Counted from the first letter of the stretch, positions 45,710 to 55,870 are shown. The stretch is 64,000 bases of DNA from AC-32 sp963765785 (GCA_963765785.1 CAVXXW010000020.1:1-64000); one strand, 5' to 3'. Translations and numbers: made by a program. The notes: generated from the letters alone by a model not told the origin.

Positions 45710-47176
45710 TCAGAGCCCGGTCTCGGCCTTGACTCGGCCCTTGTTGACAGCGTCTTGGAGTGCCTCGTAGTCGCGCTGGTTCTGTTCGCCGTAGGTCTCG
45801 GCGAAGTCGACGACTGCCCGGTCGAAGACGTCCGACTTGCCGAGGTAGGACGCGATGGCTACCCGGTCTCCCGCGCGCGCATGTGCGCGGGCGAGCGTCC
45901 AGCCGCACGCTCTTCCGTACGCGGCCGCGCCTGCCGGGACGGCCGCTTCGAAGGCGAACGAGCCTTTCCAGTCTTTGAGCTGGCGTATGTAGAAGTCGCG
46001 TTCCTGGCCGTCGAGGCCGGAGCTGACGTGCTGCCAGCCGAGGAAGATGTCGCTGGTGGCCTGCATCAGGCGTTGGCCGGCGACGACACGCCGGCCGTTG
46101 TTCTTGTAGTCGCTCTTGCCAACGAATCGCTCCAGTACCGAGGGCTGCGCCTCCTTGATCTGCAGAAACAGGGGATCTTGATCGTCGATGCCGAGGAAGA
46201 GCGCGATCCAGGCGCGGGTGCCGACGCTCCCGACCCCGACGACCTTGCGGGCCAGGTGAACGAACCGGAACTGCTCGAGCAGGTTTCGGCGGTCGGTCTC
46301 GAGCGTCCGCCGGTACGAGCGGATGAGGTTGCGCATCTCGTCCTCGACTGCGTCTCGCTCGATGTGCTCGGGGAGGAGCTCCTCGATCGGCACGATCAGC
46401 GGCGGGTCGCTGATGATCCGAGGCTCGCCGTCGACGAGGCGCGTCAGCTTCTCGAAGGCCTGCATGCTGTCCTTGGTGCGCGCCTTCTCGATGTTGGCCT
46501 CCGCCTTCTTCAGCCGCTTGGGGTCGACGCCGGCGGTGAACTCCGCCACTGCCTGCTCGACCGACAGGTGCGAGTACCAGACCTCGAGGTTGCGCATCTG
46601 TGCGAAGGCGTGCATCGCTTCCCGGTAGGAGCGGAGGGTGTCGAGCACGACCGCGCGCCGCTCCTTGCCGGAGAAGCCGATCTCGCGTCCGCCGATCGCG
46701 AAGCTCGCCGCCAGCCGTTTCACGTCCCACTCCCACGGGCCGGGCGCGGTCTCGTCGAAGTCGTTGATATCGAAGACCAGGTTCCGCTCGGGCGAGCCGA
46801 ACACCCCGAAGTTCGAGAGGTGCGCGTCACCGCACAACTGCACGCGAAGGCCCGACTGCGGTGTCTTCGCCAGATCCGCCGCCATGATCAGCGCGCCCCC
46901 GCGGTAGAACGCAAACGGCGACACGAGCATCCGCCCATAGCGGATCGGCACCAGCTCGGGCACCCGTGAAACTGCCTGCTCTTCGAGCAACGCGACCGGG
47001 TCGCGACGCTTGGGAAAATTGATCTCTCCGTGTGCCGAGCGCGGCACCTCCGCTCTCGCCGCCTTCCCCCGCGCGGCCCGCTCCTCAGGCGTGAAATGGG
47101 GCACCGCCTTCTCTGCAGCGGGCGCCTGCGAAGCCCCAGGAGGACTCTCTTTGACCTCTGCGCTTCCGTTCCCCAT
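45710..47176 (-). CDS. DUF2252 protein 3
   Basis: 488 residues, intact. The N-terminal FTPEERAARGKAARAEVPRS, IRYGRMLVSPFAFYRGGALI, VQLCGDAHLSNFGVFGSPER, VFDINDFDETAPGPWEWDVK, RKVVGVGSVGTRAWIALFLG and LARAHARAGDRVAIASYLGK track the other two copies. It is closer to protein 1 than to protein 2, which carries the Lys-rich insert (impression from shared words, not a tree). ATG 47176 is 109 bases after the stop of sulfatase 2, and the aquaporin follows. No known activity. Confidence 0.92.
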   Translation of the reverse strand: MGNGSAEVKESPPGASQAPAAEKAVPHFTPEERAARGKAARAEVPRSAHGEINFPKRRDPVALLEEQAVSRVPELVPIRYGRMLVSPFAFYRGGALIMAADLAKTPQSGLRVQLCGDAHLSNFGVFGSPERNLVFDINDFDETAPGPWEWDVKRLAASFAIGGREIGFSGKERRAVVLDTLRSYREAMHAFAQMRNLEVWYSHLSVEQAVAEFTAGVDPKRLKKAEANIEKARTKDSMQAFEKLTRLVDGEPRIISDPPLIVPIEELLPEHIERDAVEDEMRNLIRSYRRTLETDRRNLLEQFRFVHLARKVVGVGSVGTRAWIALFLGIDDQDPLFLQIKEAQPSVLERFVGKSDYKNNGRRVVAGQRLMQATSDIFLGWQHVSSGLDGQERDFYIRQLKDWKGSFAFEAAVPAGAAAYGRACGWTLARAHARAGDRVAIASYLGKSDVFDRAVVDFAETYGEQNQRDYEALQDAVNKGRVKAETGL

Positions 47177-47284
47177 GTCACGCTCTCCTTCCAGTTCTGA
47201 TGAGCGCCGGCCTTGACCTACTCTTTGCGCCCGCAACCCGAGAGATTGTGGGCCGGGCTCGAGCGCCCCGGCCCCGATCGCCCC

Positions 47285-49624
47285 TCAATCGCGTGCGAAC
47301 GCGGCGACGACCTCCTTCTCGAGATCGACCCAGGGCTCGCCGGCGACGTCGACCGTGGCCTGGTGGATCGTCCCACCCGCGAACGCCCAGGGGTACTCGC
47401 CGGGGTAGTCGTCGGTCACCGGCTCGGCGCCCTCCTTGCCGATGTTCAGCCCTTCGCCGGCGAGCGAGAACTTGCCGGGTTGGGTCTTGATCTTCCCCTC
47501 GCCGACTTTCTCATCGTCGATGTAGAGGCTGAGCGTTCCCTCGGCGGGCATGGCGTCGCCTTCCCTCTCGAACGAGGCCGAGAGCACGCAGTCGCCAGTC
47601 GGGACAGGCCTATCGGACTCGATGATCTGCTCGAACTCGCCGACCCAGTTGTAGACGTACTTGAGCTTCCCGCCCTTCAGGTACAGCGCGTGGCCGCCGA
47701 ACCGCGAGCCTTGCGAGAACACGACGCCGCTCGCCTCGGGCGTGTCGATGTCGACCTCGACGGAGATGGCGTAGGAGCGGTTGCGGATGTTCGGGGTGAC
47801 CGACTCGGGCACCTCGGCACAGTCCGGGTAGTAGACATAGCGGTCGCGCGGCTTCGAGAGCTGCGGCCGCGGTTCGAGGAAGATCCCTAGCGCGTCACGC
47901 GACTCGAGCGGCAGAGCGCCGTACTTGCCCGCTTCGGCCCACCAGAGCGCGACGAGCTCCTGGAGCTTCTCGGGCTTCTCCTCGGCGAGGTCGTGACACT
48001 CGCTCGGGTCGGCCTCGGTGTTGAAGAGCTCCCAGCGCTGACTTGCGAAGTCGCCCCAGGCGTTCGGCGCGGCCGGCGTCACCGATGCGGCCTTCCAGCC
48101 GTCGTGGTAGATCGCGCGTGTTCCGAGCATCGAGTAGAACTGCGTCTGCTTGCTCTTCGCGTCGGCGTCGTGCAGGCTGGAAGCGAAGCTCTCGCCCTCG
48201 AGCGGGTGCTGCACGTACCCGTTGACGATCTCAGGGAGCTCGATCCCGAGGAGCTCGTAGATCGTCGGCGCGATGTCGATGGCGTGCGTGTACTGCTGCC
48301 GCAGTCCGGTCTCCTCGATCTGCGCCGGCCAGGAGACGATCAGTGGATCGGCCGTGCCTCCCTGGTAGCTCGCGTAGCGCTTCCACATCTTGAACGGCGT
48401 GTTGAAGGCCCAGGCCCAGCCGGTCGGATAGTGGTTGTAAGTCTTCGGGCTGCCGAGCTCGTCGACGTACTTCAGGGCCTCTTCGATCGTGTCGGGCAGC
48501 CCGTTGAAGAGTTTGTTCTCGTTCACCGAGCCGTTCGGGCCGCCTTCGCCCGAGGCACCGTTGTCGGAGACGAGCACGATCAGCGTGTTGTCGAGCTCGC
48601 CGGTCTGCTCGAGGTAGTCGAGCACTCGCCCGAGCTGGTGGTCGGCGTGGCTCAGGAACCCTGCGTAGACCTCCGCCATCCGTGTGAAGAGGTGCTTCTC
48701 GTCGTCGTTCAGCGAGTCCCAGGGTCGCACGACGTCCAGCCCTCCCCAGTCCTGCCCGGTGGGGCCCTTCAGGTCGGTGTAGGGGTTGATCGGCGAGAGC
48801 TCGGCGTGCTCGGGGATGATCCCGAGCTTCTTCTGGTTGGCGAGCACGAGCTCGCGGTAGGCCTCGTAGCCCATGTCGAACTTGCCCTTGTACTTGTCCG
48901 CCCACTCCTTCGGCACCTGGTGTGGCGCGTGGGCCGCGCCCGGCGCGTAGTAGAGGAAGAACGGCTTGTCCGGCGCGACCACCTTGGCGTCCTTGATGAA
49001 CGACAGGGCCTTGTCGGTGATGTCCACCGTGAAGTGGTAGCCCTCCTCCGGCAGCGAGGGCTGCTCGACCGGATGGTTGTCGTAGGTGAGGTCGGGGTAC
49101 CACTGGTTGGTCTCGGCGCCGAGGAAGCCGTAGAAGCGCTCGAACCCGCGGCCCAGGGGCCAGTCCTTCTTCGTCGAGGCCATGTTCATCTCGTCCTCGG
49201 GACACAGGTGCCATTTGCCGACGATGTAGGTGTTGAAGCCGCGCTCGCCGAGGACCGCGGGGAGCATCGCGCACTCGCCCGGGATGTGCCCGCTCGCGTT
49301 CGGGAAACCGGACGCCGCCTCGGTGATGCAGGCCATCGAGTTCGTCGTGTGGTTACGGCCCGTCAGCAGGCAGGAGCGGGTCGGCGAGCAAAGGGCAGTC
49401 GTATGGAAGTTCGTGTAGGTGAGGCCGCGGTCGGCGATGCGCTTGATGTTCGGCGTCTCGATCAGGCCGCCGAACGGCTCCATGGCCGAGAAGCCGACGT
49501 CGTCCAGGACGACGTAGAGCACGTTCGGCGTTCCTTCCGGAGCGATGGGCTGGGCGTACGGTTCCCAGTCGGGGGTCGAATCCTTGATGTCGATGTTGAT
49601 CGTGCCCTTGAAAGGCTTGGCCAC
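47285..49624 (-). CDS. Type I sulfatase 2 (Cys-type arylsulfatase)
   Basis: 779 residues, intact. Active-site blocks: NVLYVVLDDVGFSAMEPFGG, TALCSPTRSCLLTGRNHTTN (formylglycine precursor Cys in CSPTR), GKWHLCPEDE, GAAHAPHQVPKEWADKYKGK and VLVSDNGASGEGGPNGSVNE. The C-terminal 200 residues form a beta-rich domain like that of sulfatase 1 (ISVEVDIDTPEASGVVFSQG). No signal peptide is visible. The two sulfatases share layout but differ enough to act on different sulfate esters. ATG 49624 follows AGAGAGGTGCG; a palindrome lies 63 bp upstream. Confidence 0.93.
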   Translation of the reverse strand: MAKPFKGTINIDIKDSTPDWEPYAQPIAPEGTPNVLYVVLDDVGFSAMEPFGGLIETPNIKRIADRGLTYTNFHTTALCSPTRSCLLTGRNHTTNSMACITEAASGFPNASGHIPGECAMLPAVLGERGFNTYIVGKWHLCPEDEMNMASTKKDWPLGRGFERFYGFLGAETNQWYPDLTYDNHPVEQPSLPEEGYHFTVDITDKALSFIKDAKVVAPDKPFFLYYAPGAAHAPHQVPKEWADKYKGKFDMGYEAYRELVLANQKKLGIIPEHAELSPINPYTDLKGPTGQDWGGLDVVRPWDSLNDDEKHLFTRMAEVYAGFLSHADHQLGRVLDYLEQTGELDNTLIVLVSDNGASGEGGPNGSVNENKLFNGLPDTIEEALKYVDELGSPKTYNHYPTGWAWAFNTPFKMWKRYASYQGGTADPLIVSWPAQIEETGLRQQYTHAIDIAPTIYELLGIELPEIVNGYVQHPLEGESFASSLHDADAKSKQTQFYSMLGTRAIYHDGWKAASVTPAAPNAWGDFASQRWELFNTEADPSECHDLAEEKPEKLQELVALWWAEAGKYGALPLESRDALGIFLEPRPQLSKPRDRYVYYPDCAEVPESVTPNIRNRSYAISVEVDIDTPEASGVVFSQGSRFGGHALYLKGGKLKYVYNWVGEFEQIIESDRPVPTGDCVLSASFEREGDAMPAEGTLSLYIDDEKVGEGKIKTQPGKFSLAGEGLNIGKEGAEPVTDDYPGEYPWAFAGGTIHQATVDVAGEPWVDLEKEVVAAFARD

Positions 49625-49686
49625 GGCAGCGCACCTCTCTCACGTAGAAGAGTCGGTTCGAGGCTAGGTTGCCGCCGTGCCCCGAA

Positions 49687-49707
49687 CATCGTCCGTACGG
49701 GGTGATG
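49687..49707. promoter_or_regulatory. Recurrent palindrome, copy 14
   Basis: CATCGTCCGTACGGGGTGAT, outer arms CATC / GATG, 63 bp upstream of sulfatase 2 (minus). It heads the second sulfatase/DUF2252 operon. Confidence 0.6.
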
Positions 49708-49901
49708 CGGGACGCGGAGCGATGCTCGGCGCAGACCTCACCACCCGCGACCGCATTGCGCATGCGAAAACCTTGGCCTCTCTGGGCTCCCGCAAGCGGG
49801 CGCGAGATCCTTGTTCTCGGCCGCAGGGGGGGTCAGATGCCGGGACAGTCGCGCTTTGGGGCCGCGGCCGGCTGCGGCACTAGACAGCATAGAGTCGTGC
49901 G

Positions 49902-51500
49902 GTGCGCAAGTGGCTGCCCCTGGTAATCCTCGCGTCGGCCCAGTTCATCATGGTGCTCGACTCGAGCGTGATGAACGTCTCGATCTCGCAGATCGTGGCC
50001 GACCTCAACACGACGGTCACCGGCGTGCAGAGCGCGATCACGATGTACACGCTCGTGATGGCCGCGTTCATGCTCGTCGGCGCGAAGCTCGGCGACATCC
50101 TCGGTCGTGACCGGGCCTTCGGGCTCGGCCTGGGCGTGTACGGGCTGGGCTCGCTGATCACGGCGCTCAGCCCGAACCTGACGGTGCTGCTGATCGGCTG
50201 GTCGGGGATCGAGGGGCTCGGAGCGGTGTTGGTGATCCCGGCGATCGCCGCGCTGACCGCAGCGAACTACGAGGGCAAGGAGCGCGCGTTCGCCTACTCG
50301 ATGATCGGCGGCGCTGCGGGCGCGGCGATCGCGGCCGGCCCGCTGATCGGCGGCTACGTGACGACGACCTGGAGCTGGCGGTACGTCTTCGTCGGCGAGG
50401 TCCTGGTCGTGATCGCGGTGCTCATCGTCCACCGGCGCCTGAAGCGCGCGCCGAAGCCCGAGCACCCGCCGAAGCTGGATTACGGCGGCGCCGCGCTCTC
50501 GGCGGTCGCGCTCGGGCTGATCGTGTTCGGGATCCTGAAAAGCAGCACCTGGGGCTGGATCAAGCCGATCGCCGCACCCACGATCGACGGGCACGAGATC
50601 ACGCCGCTCGGGTTCTCGCTGGTGCCGTTCCTGATCGTCGGCGGCTTCGTCGTCCTCGGCTGCTTCCTATCGTGGGAGGAGCGCCGCGAGCGGCTGGGCC
50701 AAAGCACACTCCTCAACCGCGCGCTGCTGAAGATCGAGACGCTGCGCGGCGGGCTGTCCTCGCTCTCCGCGCAGCAGCTGATCGTGATGGGCACGTTCTT
50801 CGTCCTGCCGGTGTACCTCCAGGTCGTACTCGGCTTCGACGCCTTTGAGACGGGCAAGCGGCTCTTCCCGATGTCGATCTCGATGCTGGCCGCTGCGCTC
50901 ACCGGCCCGAAGGTGGCAGTGCGGTTCGGGCCAAGGGCCGTCGTCCAGGTCGGCCTCGGGGCGATGGCGATCGCCGCGCTCGTGCTCGTCGGGACGATCG
51001 ACGTGAACCTGAACGGGACTGCCTTCGCCGTGTCGCTCATCTTCTTCGGGATCGGCGCCGGGCTCCTCATGTCGCAGCTCGGCAACGTGATCATGTCCTC
51101 CGTCCCTCCCGAGGACACCAACGAGGCTGGCGGACTGCAGGGGACGGCGCAAAACTTCGGCGCGTCCCTCGGCACCGCGCTGATCGGCTCCGTGCTCCTG
51201 CTCGGGCTGCTGAACGGGTTCAACTCGCGGATCCAGGACAACCCGGCGTTGCCGTCCGACGTGAAGACGCAAATCGCTGCCGCCACCGAGGAAGGCATCC
51301 CGATCGTCACGACCGAGCAGGCGCACCAGGCGCTGCTCGACGCCGGGCTAAAGCCTGCCGAGGCAGACGCTGTCACAACCGACTACAGCGACGCCCAGCT
51401 CAACGCACTGAAGACGTCGATGCTCGCGGTCGCGTTCCTGGCGGTGCTCTCGTTCTGGTTCACGCGGCGGTTACCTGGAAGGCCGAAAGAAGCCGCCTAG
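49902..51500 (+). CDS. DHA2-type MFS multidrug exporter (14-helix)
   Basis: 532 residues, intact. ASAQFIMVLDSSVMNVSISQ is the DHA2 motif D1 in helix 1; GAKLGDILGRDRAFGLGLGV is motif A; IGGAAGAAIAAGPLIGGYVT is motif C of proton-driven antiporters. About 14 hydrophobic segments are present. An extracytoplasmic loop near the C-terminus (RIQDNPALPSDVKTQ, then KPAEADAVTTDYSDAQL) resembles that of EmrB/QacA-like pumps. It probably expels drugs or metabolites using proton motive force. GTG 49902 is the start. Confidence 0.92.
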   Translation: MRKWLPLVILASAQFIMVLDSSVMNVSISQIVADLNTTVTGVQSAITMYTLVMAAFMLVGAKLGDILGRDRAFGLGLGVYGLGSLITALSPNLTVLLIGWSGIEGLGAVLVIPAIAALTAANYEGKERAFAYSMIGGAAGAAIAAGPLIGGYVTTTWSWRYVFVGEVLVVIAVLIVHRRLKRAPKPEHPPKLDYGGAALSAVALGLIVFGILKSSTWGWIKPIAAPTIDGHEITPLGFSLVPFLIVGGFVVLGCFLSWEERRERLGQSTLLNRALLKIETLRGGLSSLSAQQLIVMGTFFVLPVYLQVVLGFDAFETGKRLFPMSISMLAAALTGPKVAVRFGPRAVVQVGLGAMAIAALVLVGTIDVNLNGTAFAVSLIFFGIGAGLLMSQLGNVIMSSVPPEDTNEAGGLQGTAQNFGASLGTALIGSVLLLGLLNGFNSRIQDNPALPSDVKTQIAAATEEGIPIVTTEQAHQALLDAGLKPAEADAVTTDYSDAQLNALKTSMLAVAFLAVLSFWFTRRLPGRPKEAA

Positions 51501-51592
51501 TACGCGGGACTCGTAGCCGAGGTCGATCGACGTCGGCTTGCTAGCCGTACTTTTCCGCTCAACGACCGAGGTTCCCGACGACGGTGTCGTTT

Positions 51593-51610
51593 CATCCGCA
51601 TCGGGTGACG
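51593..51610. promoter_or_regulatory. Recurrent palindrome, copy 15
   Basis: CATCCGCATCGGGTGACG, 77 bp upstream of the second YihY gene on the plus strand. The left half is one of the weaker matches. Confidence 0.45.
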
Positions 51611-51686
51611 AGCTCGAGGTGCGGCTCCTTTAGTCTGAGCGCGGGCACCCCCGGGGCGTGCCGTCAAGAAACAACCAAGGTGCAGA

Positions 51687-52646
51687 GTGACCCGCGAGAG
51701 GGGAACGGCAGGCCCGGAACGCGCGAAGCCGAAAGCCTTCTCCCGGCCGCGGGGCGCCTACGACTGGGCTTCGACGCGGGGGGCGGCGGTCTACGGTCGC
51801 GGCCAGCTCTGGATCGAGAATCAGGACCCGGCTTCGCGCAAGGGAGCGACGATCGGCTGGGTCAGGCGCTACCAGGCCGCTGACGGGCAGCTCTATGCAG
51901 TCCTTCTAGCCGCGTACCTCTTTCTCACCGTTCTCCCGCTGCTGCTCGTCTACTCGAGCTACATCTACAGCGATCCCGAGGCGCTCGCGAAACGAGTCGA
52001 GCATCGGCTCGGGCTCGGAGCAAGCACCTCGAGGCTGCTCGATGCGGTCCTGGCAGGCTCGTCCGGCCACAAAATCTCGGCGGCGGCGATCGCGGTCATC
52101 GACCTCTTCTTCTTTGGACTGGGTTTCGGCCGAGTGCTGCAACTCGCACACGCACGCTCTTGGGAGATCGACCTGCGCAAGGGCGTCGTCAGGGACCAGG
52201 TCCGCTACCTCGAAGTGTTGGGCATGATCGCGGTAATCACCCTTCTCTTCACCCTCCAGACCAAGGCCCTGCAAGGCGATCCGGCCTGGATTGGCTGGGT
52301 GCTCGACATCGGCTGGTTCGCGCTGCTGCTCGGGTTCTTTGTCTGGGCGCCGCGGCTCCTGCTGCACAACCGCGTCGCCGCCCAGGACATCCTGCCGGGC
52401 GCGATCTTCACCATGCTCGGTTTGGTGGGGATACGGGCCATCTCCGGTCTTCTGCTCAAGCACTGGCTCGACTGGTACTCGACGACGTACGGCGCACTCG
52501 GAATCGTGATGGCGATCTTCTTCTGGCTCATCATCATCGCCACGATCTTGATCCTCGCCGCCGCGCTCTCTCCCGCGCTCGCGCACCGCCGCGACTTGCG
52601 GCGCGCCCGGCTCGCCGAAGACGAGCGACCCCTGATCGCACATTGA
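51687..52646 (+). CDS. YihY/BrkB-family membrane protein 2
   Basis: 319 residues, intact. After about 65 hydrophilic residues come LYAVLLAAYLFLTVLPLLLV, ISAAAIAVIDLFFFGLGFGR, YLEVLGMIAVITLLFTLQTK, VLDIGWFALLLGFFVWAPRL, the amphipathic RVAAQDILPGAIFTMLGLVG, and YGALGIVMAIFFWLIIIATI near the end. The YGALG-xxxxxxF/LWL-xxx block is shared with the YihY protein at 26986. Role unknown. GTG 51687 follows GGTGCAGAG weakly. Having two paralogues that both carry the palindrome suggests both belong to the same response. Confidence 0.85.
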   Translation: MTRERGTAGPERAKPKAFSRPRGAYDWASTRGAAVYGRGQLWIENQDPASRKGATIGWVRRYQAADGQLYAVLLAAYLFLTVLPLLLVYSSYIYSDPEALAKRVEHRLGLGASTSRLLDAVLAGSSGHKISAAAIAVIDLFFFGLGFGRVLQLAHARSWEIDLRKGVVRDQVRYLEVLGMIAVITLLFTLQTKALQGDPAWIGWVLDIGWFALLLGFFVWAPRLLLHNRVAAQDILPGAIFTMLGLVGIRAISGLLLKHWLDWYSTTYGALGIVMAIFFWLIIIATILILAAALSPALAHRRDLRRARLAEDERPLIAH

Positions 52647-52815
52647 GTGCGCCACGCCGTCCAACAACGGCCGTGTTGAACCGATCCCGATTGGTGCTCT
52701 AGGTAGAGACGGCGGAACGGTCTGCTAAGCCGCGGATATGGCCGCCGTCAGCCGGGCATTTTCGATTCCCCCAGATCTCCTAGTGCAGTTTCAGGAGCCG
52801 CTATCTCCTCTCCCC

Positions 52816-55800
52816 CTAGCCCGGCGGCGGCAGGAGATAGCGCGTCTGCGCCGCGTACCAGTCGAGTCCCATCGCCTCGAAGCGCATCTGCGCCTGCGCC
52901 ACGAGCGCCGAATCGCCTCTGGCGATGCCGAGCGTCCGTAGCGCGAACGGCTCGAGGTAGGTGCCGGGAATCGCGTAGCGCTCGGCGTCCTCCGCGGCCT
53001 CCTCGGTCCGGCCGACCGCGACGAACGCGTCGAGGCGGATGGCGATGGAGCCAACGAAGTTGTAGACCTGCCAGCTCCAGCTCTCCGACCCGTCGAGCAG
53101 GGCCGCGACGCGGTCGAGATCGCCGCGGATCAGCGCGAGCCGCGCCCGCAGCGGATCGAGCCATAACCCGTAGCCCTCGAAGCCGAGCGCCGACTCTTCC
53201 GCCTCGAGCCGGTGGGCCTCGTCGTCAAGCCCAAGCGCGGCGCACGCCACCGCACCGGAAAGGAGGTTGCGCGGGTTGTAGACGCACGGCGTGTCGGCGT
53301 TCGCGGCGACGGCACGCTCGCTCCACTCCGTGCGCCCGTGCAGCCGGTCCCAGCGGCCGGCGGCCTCGTCGAGCGTTACGAGGTTGCCGATCGCATGCAC
53401 CTCGTGGTGCGGGGTCAACCGGGCGGCGATCGCCTCGTGGCGGAGCGAGTGGAGCTCCGCCTCCTCGAGGTTGCCGATCGCGAGCTCCGCGGTGGCGGAG
53501 CCCCAGTGGAGCAGCGCGAGGTGGTCGGGATCGTTGATCCGCCCGACGAGCCCGAGCCGTCGACGCGCCAGCTCGGAGGCAGTCGCGAAGTCGCCTGTGG
53601 ACAGAGCGTTGCCGGAGTGCGCGAAGAGAGCGAAAGAGAGCAGCTCCACGTCGTCGAGCCGCTCGGCGATCGCGATCGCGCGCTCGGCCGCGGGGATGTC
53701 GTCCTCGAGCATCGACTTCCCGAGCAGGCCGTACGCGCGCGAGCGGCTGTCCGGCGGGGCATGCTCGAGCGCCTGCCTGACCCAACTCGCGACGAGCGTC
53801 CAGTCCGGAGCGGCCTTCCACATCGCGCCGCGCATCGTCGACTCGAAGGACAGCTCGGCGTAGAGCTCGCCGCGCTCAGGCTCGCCAGCTGTGAGCTCGA
53901 GTGTCTTCTGCATCGACTCCCAGAAGGCCGTGCCGTCGAACTTGAGGGCGTTGACGCGGGCGATCGAGTGCCAGAGCTCGACATCGTCCGGACTCAGGTC
54001 GGCCGCTCGTTCGAGCAGCCCGAGCGCATCGTCCAGGTCGAAGCGTGCGAGCGCGGGCTCGGCGGCGCGGCGGAGCCACCGAAGCGCGGAGGCGCGGAGT
54101 CTCGCGGCGTCCTGGTCGCGGTCACGCCAGGCGAGGTCGACGATCTCCGGGTCGACGGCCTCCGCGTAGTGATAGGCGAGCTTGCCGGCGCGGCCGTCGC
54201 TCGCGTCCTCGCCCTGGAGCCAATCGGCGTAGGCGGCGTGGAGCCTCGCACGCGCGGCCTTCGGCAGGGCGCCGTACGCCACATCCCGCGTGAGTGCGTG
54301 CTTGAAGACGAGCTCGGGCTCGGTGGGGCGGACGAAGCCCCGCTCGACGAGCGTTCGCACCTCGGCCGCAGAGCCCACGAGCGCGGCAAGCCCGGCGGTC
54401 GAGAACGAGCGGCCGATCACGGCCGCGGCCTGGAGCGCATCCTTGGCCGGCGGGTCGAGGAGGTCGATGCGTGCCGCCAGCACGCCCTGGATGGAATCTG
54501 GGATCGTCAATGCCCCCTCGTCGAGCACCCACCCGCCCTGCCGCCGCGTCAGCAGCTCGCGGTCGAGCAGGTCCGACAGCACCTCCTCGACGAAGAACGG
54601 GTTCCCTTCGGCATGGCGGACGACGAGCTCGCGCGCCTCCGCGTCGAGAGGTGCGCCGAGCACCCGGTCGATCAGCTCGCTCGCCTCGTCGTCGCCGAGT
54701 GGCTCCAGGATCAACGTCTCGCCGGGAGGCAATCCCACACGCCCCGGTCGTGTCGTCCCCAGGATCAGCAGAGGCCCGGCCGCGTCCGACAGCACCCGTG
54801 CGAGGAGCTCGATCAGCGCCTCGCTGGCCCAGTGCAGATCCTCGAGCACGACCACGGCCGGACCGCGCGCCCCGATGACCGACGCGAAGCGCACCCAAGC
54901 GTCCTGGAGCGCGAGCACCGCCGCGCGCGGCTCGAGATCGCCGGCGACGTCAAGCCCCAGGGTCAGCCCGAGGATCTCGTTGCCGGCGATCTTCTCGAGC
55001 GCGGGATCCTCTTCCCGCAGGCCCAGCTCCTGCCTGAGCACGTCCGCGAGCGGGCTGTACGTGACGCTGCGGCCGTACGAGAGGCAGCGGCCGAGCCGGA
55101 AGGTCGTCCCAGCGGGCAGGCGTTCCTGCAGTTCCCGCACCAGCGCCGTCTTGCCGAGCCCGGGCTCGCCGACCACCAAGGCGAAGCGCGGCTCGTCGGT
55201 CGCGGAGACCTGCTGTAGCCAGTCGAGCTCGCGAGCGCGGCCGACGAACGTCCCCACGAGGCCGTTGCCGCCGCGTGGGCGGCGGGGCGCGACCATGCGG
55301 CGCAGTTCTCGCGCCGCGACGCCGTCCTTCTTGCCCTTCGCCTGGACCGTCGACGGCTCGCCGAACTCGAAGGCGTCGCCGACGAGCGCCGCGGTGCGCT
55401 CGCCGACGAGCACCTGGCCGGGCGCCGCCGCCTGTTCGAGCCGTGCTGCGACGTTCACAGCGTCGCCGGTGGCGAACGAGCTCCCTTCGCGGGGCCGCCC
55501 GACCACGACCTCTCCGGAGTTCACCCCGATCCGCAGCGCGAGGCGGTCGCCAAAGAGGCTCCGCAGGCGCTCGAGCATCCATAGCGCGGTCTGCAGCGCC
55601 CGCTCCGCGTGGTCCTCCTGGGCGGCCGGCGCGCCGAAGACCGCGACGACGGCGTCGCCGATGAACTTCTCGACCGTCCCGCCCCCGAGCGCGATCTCGG
55701 CTTCCATCGCATCGTAGAACTGCTCCAGGAGATCTCGCGCGTGCTCGGGATCGAGCTTGTCCCCGAGCGCGGTGGAGCCGACGAGATCGGCGAACAGAAG

Positions 55801-55821
55801 CGTCGCCAGCTTCCGCTCCAC
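52816..55821 (-). CDS. Adenylate/guanylate cyclase-like domain + AAA ATPase + TPR protein
   Basis: 1001 residues, intact. An N-terminal class III cyclase domain (LATLLFADLVGSTALGDKLD, VEKFIGDAVVAVFGAP, RIGVNSGEVVVGRPREGSSF, GDAVNVAARLEQAA) is followed by VGRARELDWLQQ and an ATPase: Walker A VVGEPGLGKTALVREL near residue 220, Walker B AVVVLEDLHWASE. The rest is helical, TPR-like. Metal-binding Asps (FADLVGST, FIGDAV) are kept and the downstream NVAARLE helix is present, so cyclase activity is possible. This architecture is common and abundant in actinobacteria; the signal and target are unknown. Confidence 0.92.
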   Translation of the reverse strand: MERKLATLLFADLVGSTALGDKLDPEHARDLLEQFYDAMEAEIALGGGTVEKFIGDAVVAVFGAPAAQEDHAERALQTALWMLERLRSLFGDRLALRIGVNSGEVVVGRPREGSSFATGDAVNVAARLEQAAAPGQVLVGERTAALVGDAFEFGEPSTVQAKGKKDGVAARELRRMVAPRRPRGGNGLVGTFVGRARELDWLQQVSATDEPRFALVVGEPGLGKTALVRELQERLPAGTTFRLGRCLSYGRSVTYSPLADVLRQELGLREEDPALEKIAGNEILGLTLGLDVAGDLEPRAAVLALQDAWVRFASVIGARGPAVVVLEDLHWASEALIELLARVLSDAAGPLLILGTTRPGRVGLPPGETLILEPLGDDEASELIDRVLGAPLDAEARELVVRHAEGNPFFVEEVLSDLLDRELLTRRQGGWVLDEGALTIPDSIQGVLAARIDLLDPPAKDALQAAAVIGRSFSTAGLAALVGSAAEVRTLVERGFVRPTEPELVFKHALTRDVAYGALPKAARARLHAAYADWLQGEDASDGRAGKLAYHYAEAVDPEIVDLAWRDRDQDAARLRASALRWLRRAAEPALARFDLDDALGLLERAADLSPDDVELWHSIARVNALKFDGTAFWESMQKTLELTAGEPERGELYAELSFESTMRGAMWKAAPDWTLVASWVRQALEHAPPDSRSRAYGLLGKSMLEDDIPAAERAIAIAERLDDVELLSFALFAHSGNALSTGDFATASELARRRLGLVGRINDPDHLALLHWGSATAELAIGNLEEAELHSLRHEAIAARLTPHHEVHAIGNLVTLDEAAGRWDRLHGRTEWSERAVAANADTPCVYNPRNLLSGAVACAALGLDDEAHRLEAEESALGFEGYGLWLDPLRARLALIRGDLDRVAALLDGSESWSWQVYNFVGSIAIRLDAFVAVGRTEEAAEDAERYAIPGTYLEPFALRTLGIARGDSALVAQAQMRFEAMGLDWYAAQTRYLLPPPG

Positions 55822-55870
55822 TGCGCGAGGATAACCCGGCTTTCACGGAGCGGGCTGAAAATTAGGGCGG

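Noticed and set aside
53212..55218. Long plus-strand frame opposite the cyclase-ATPase gene
   Set aside because: Antisense shadow; the minus strand has full cyclase, Walker and TPR motifs, whereas this frame has none.
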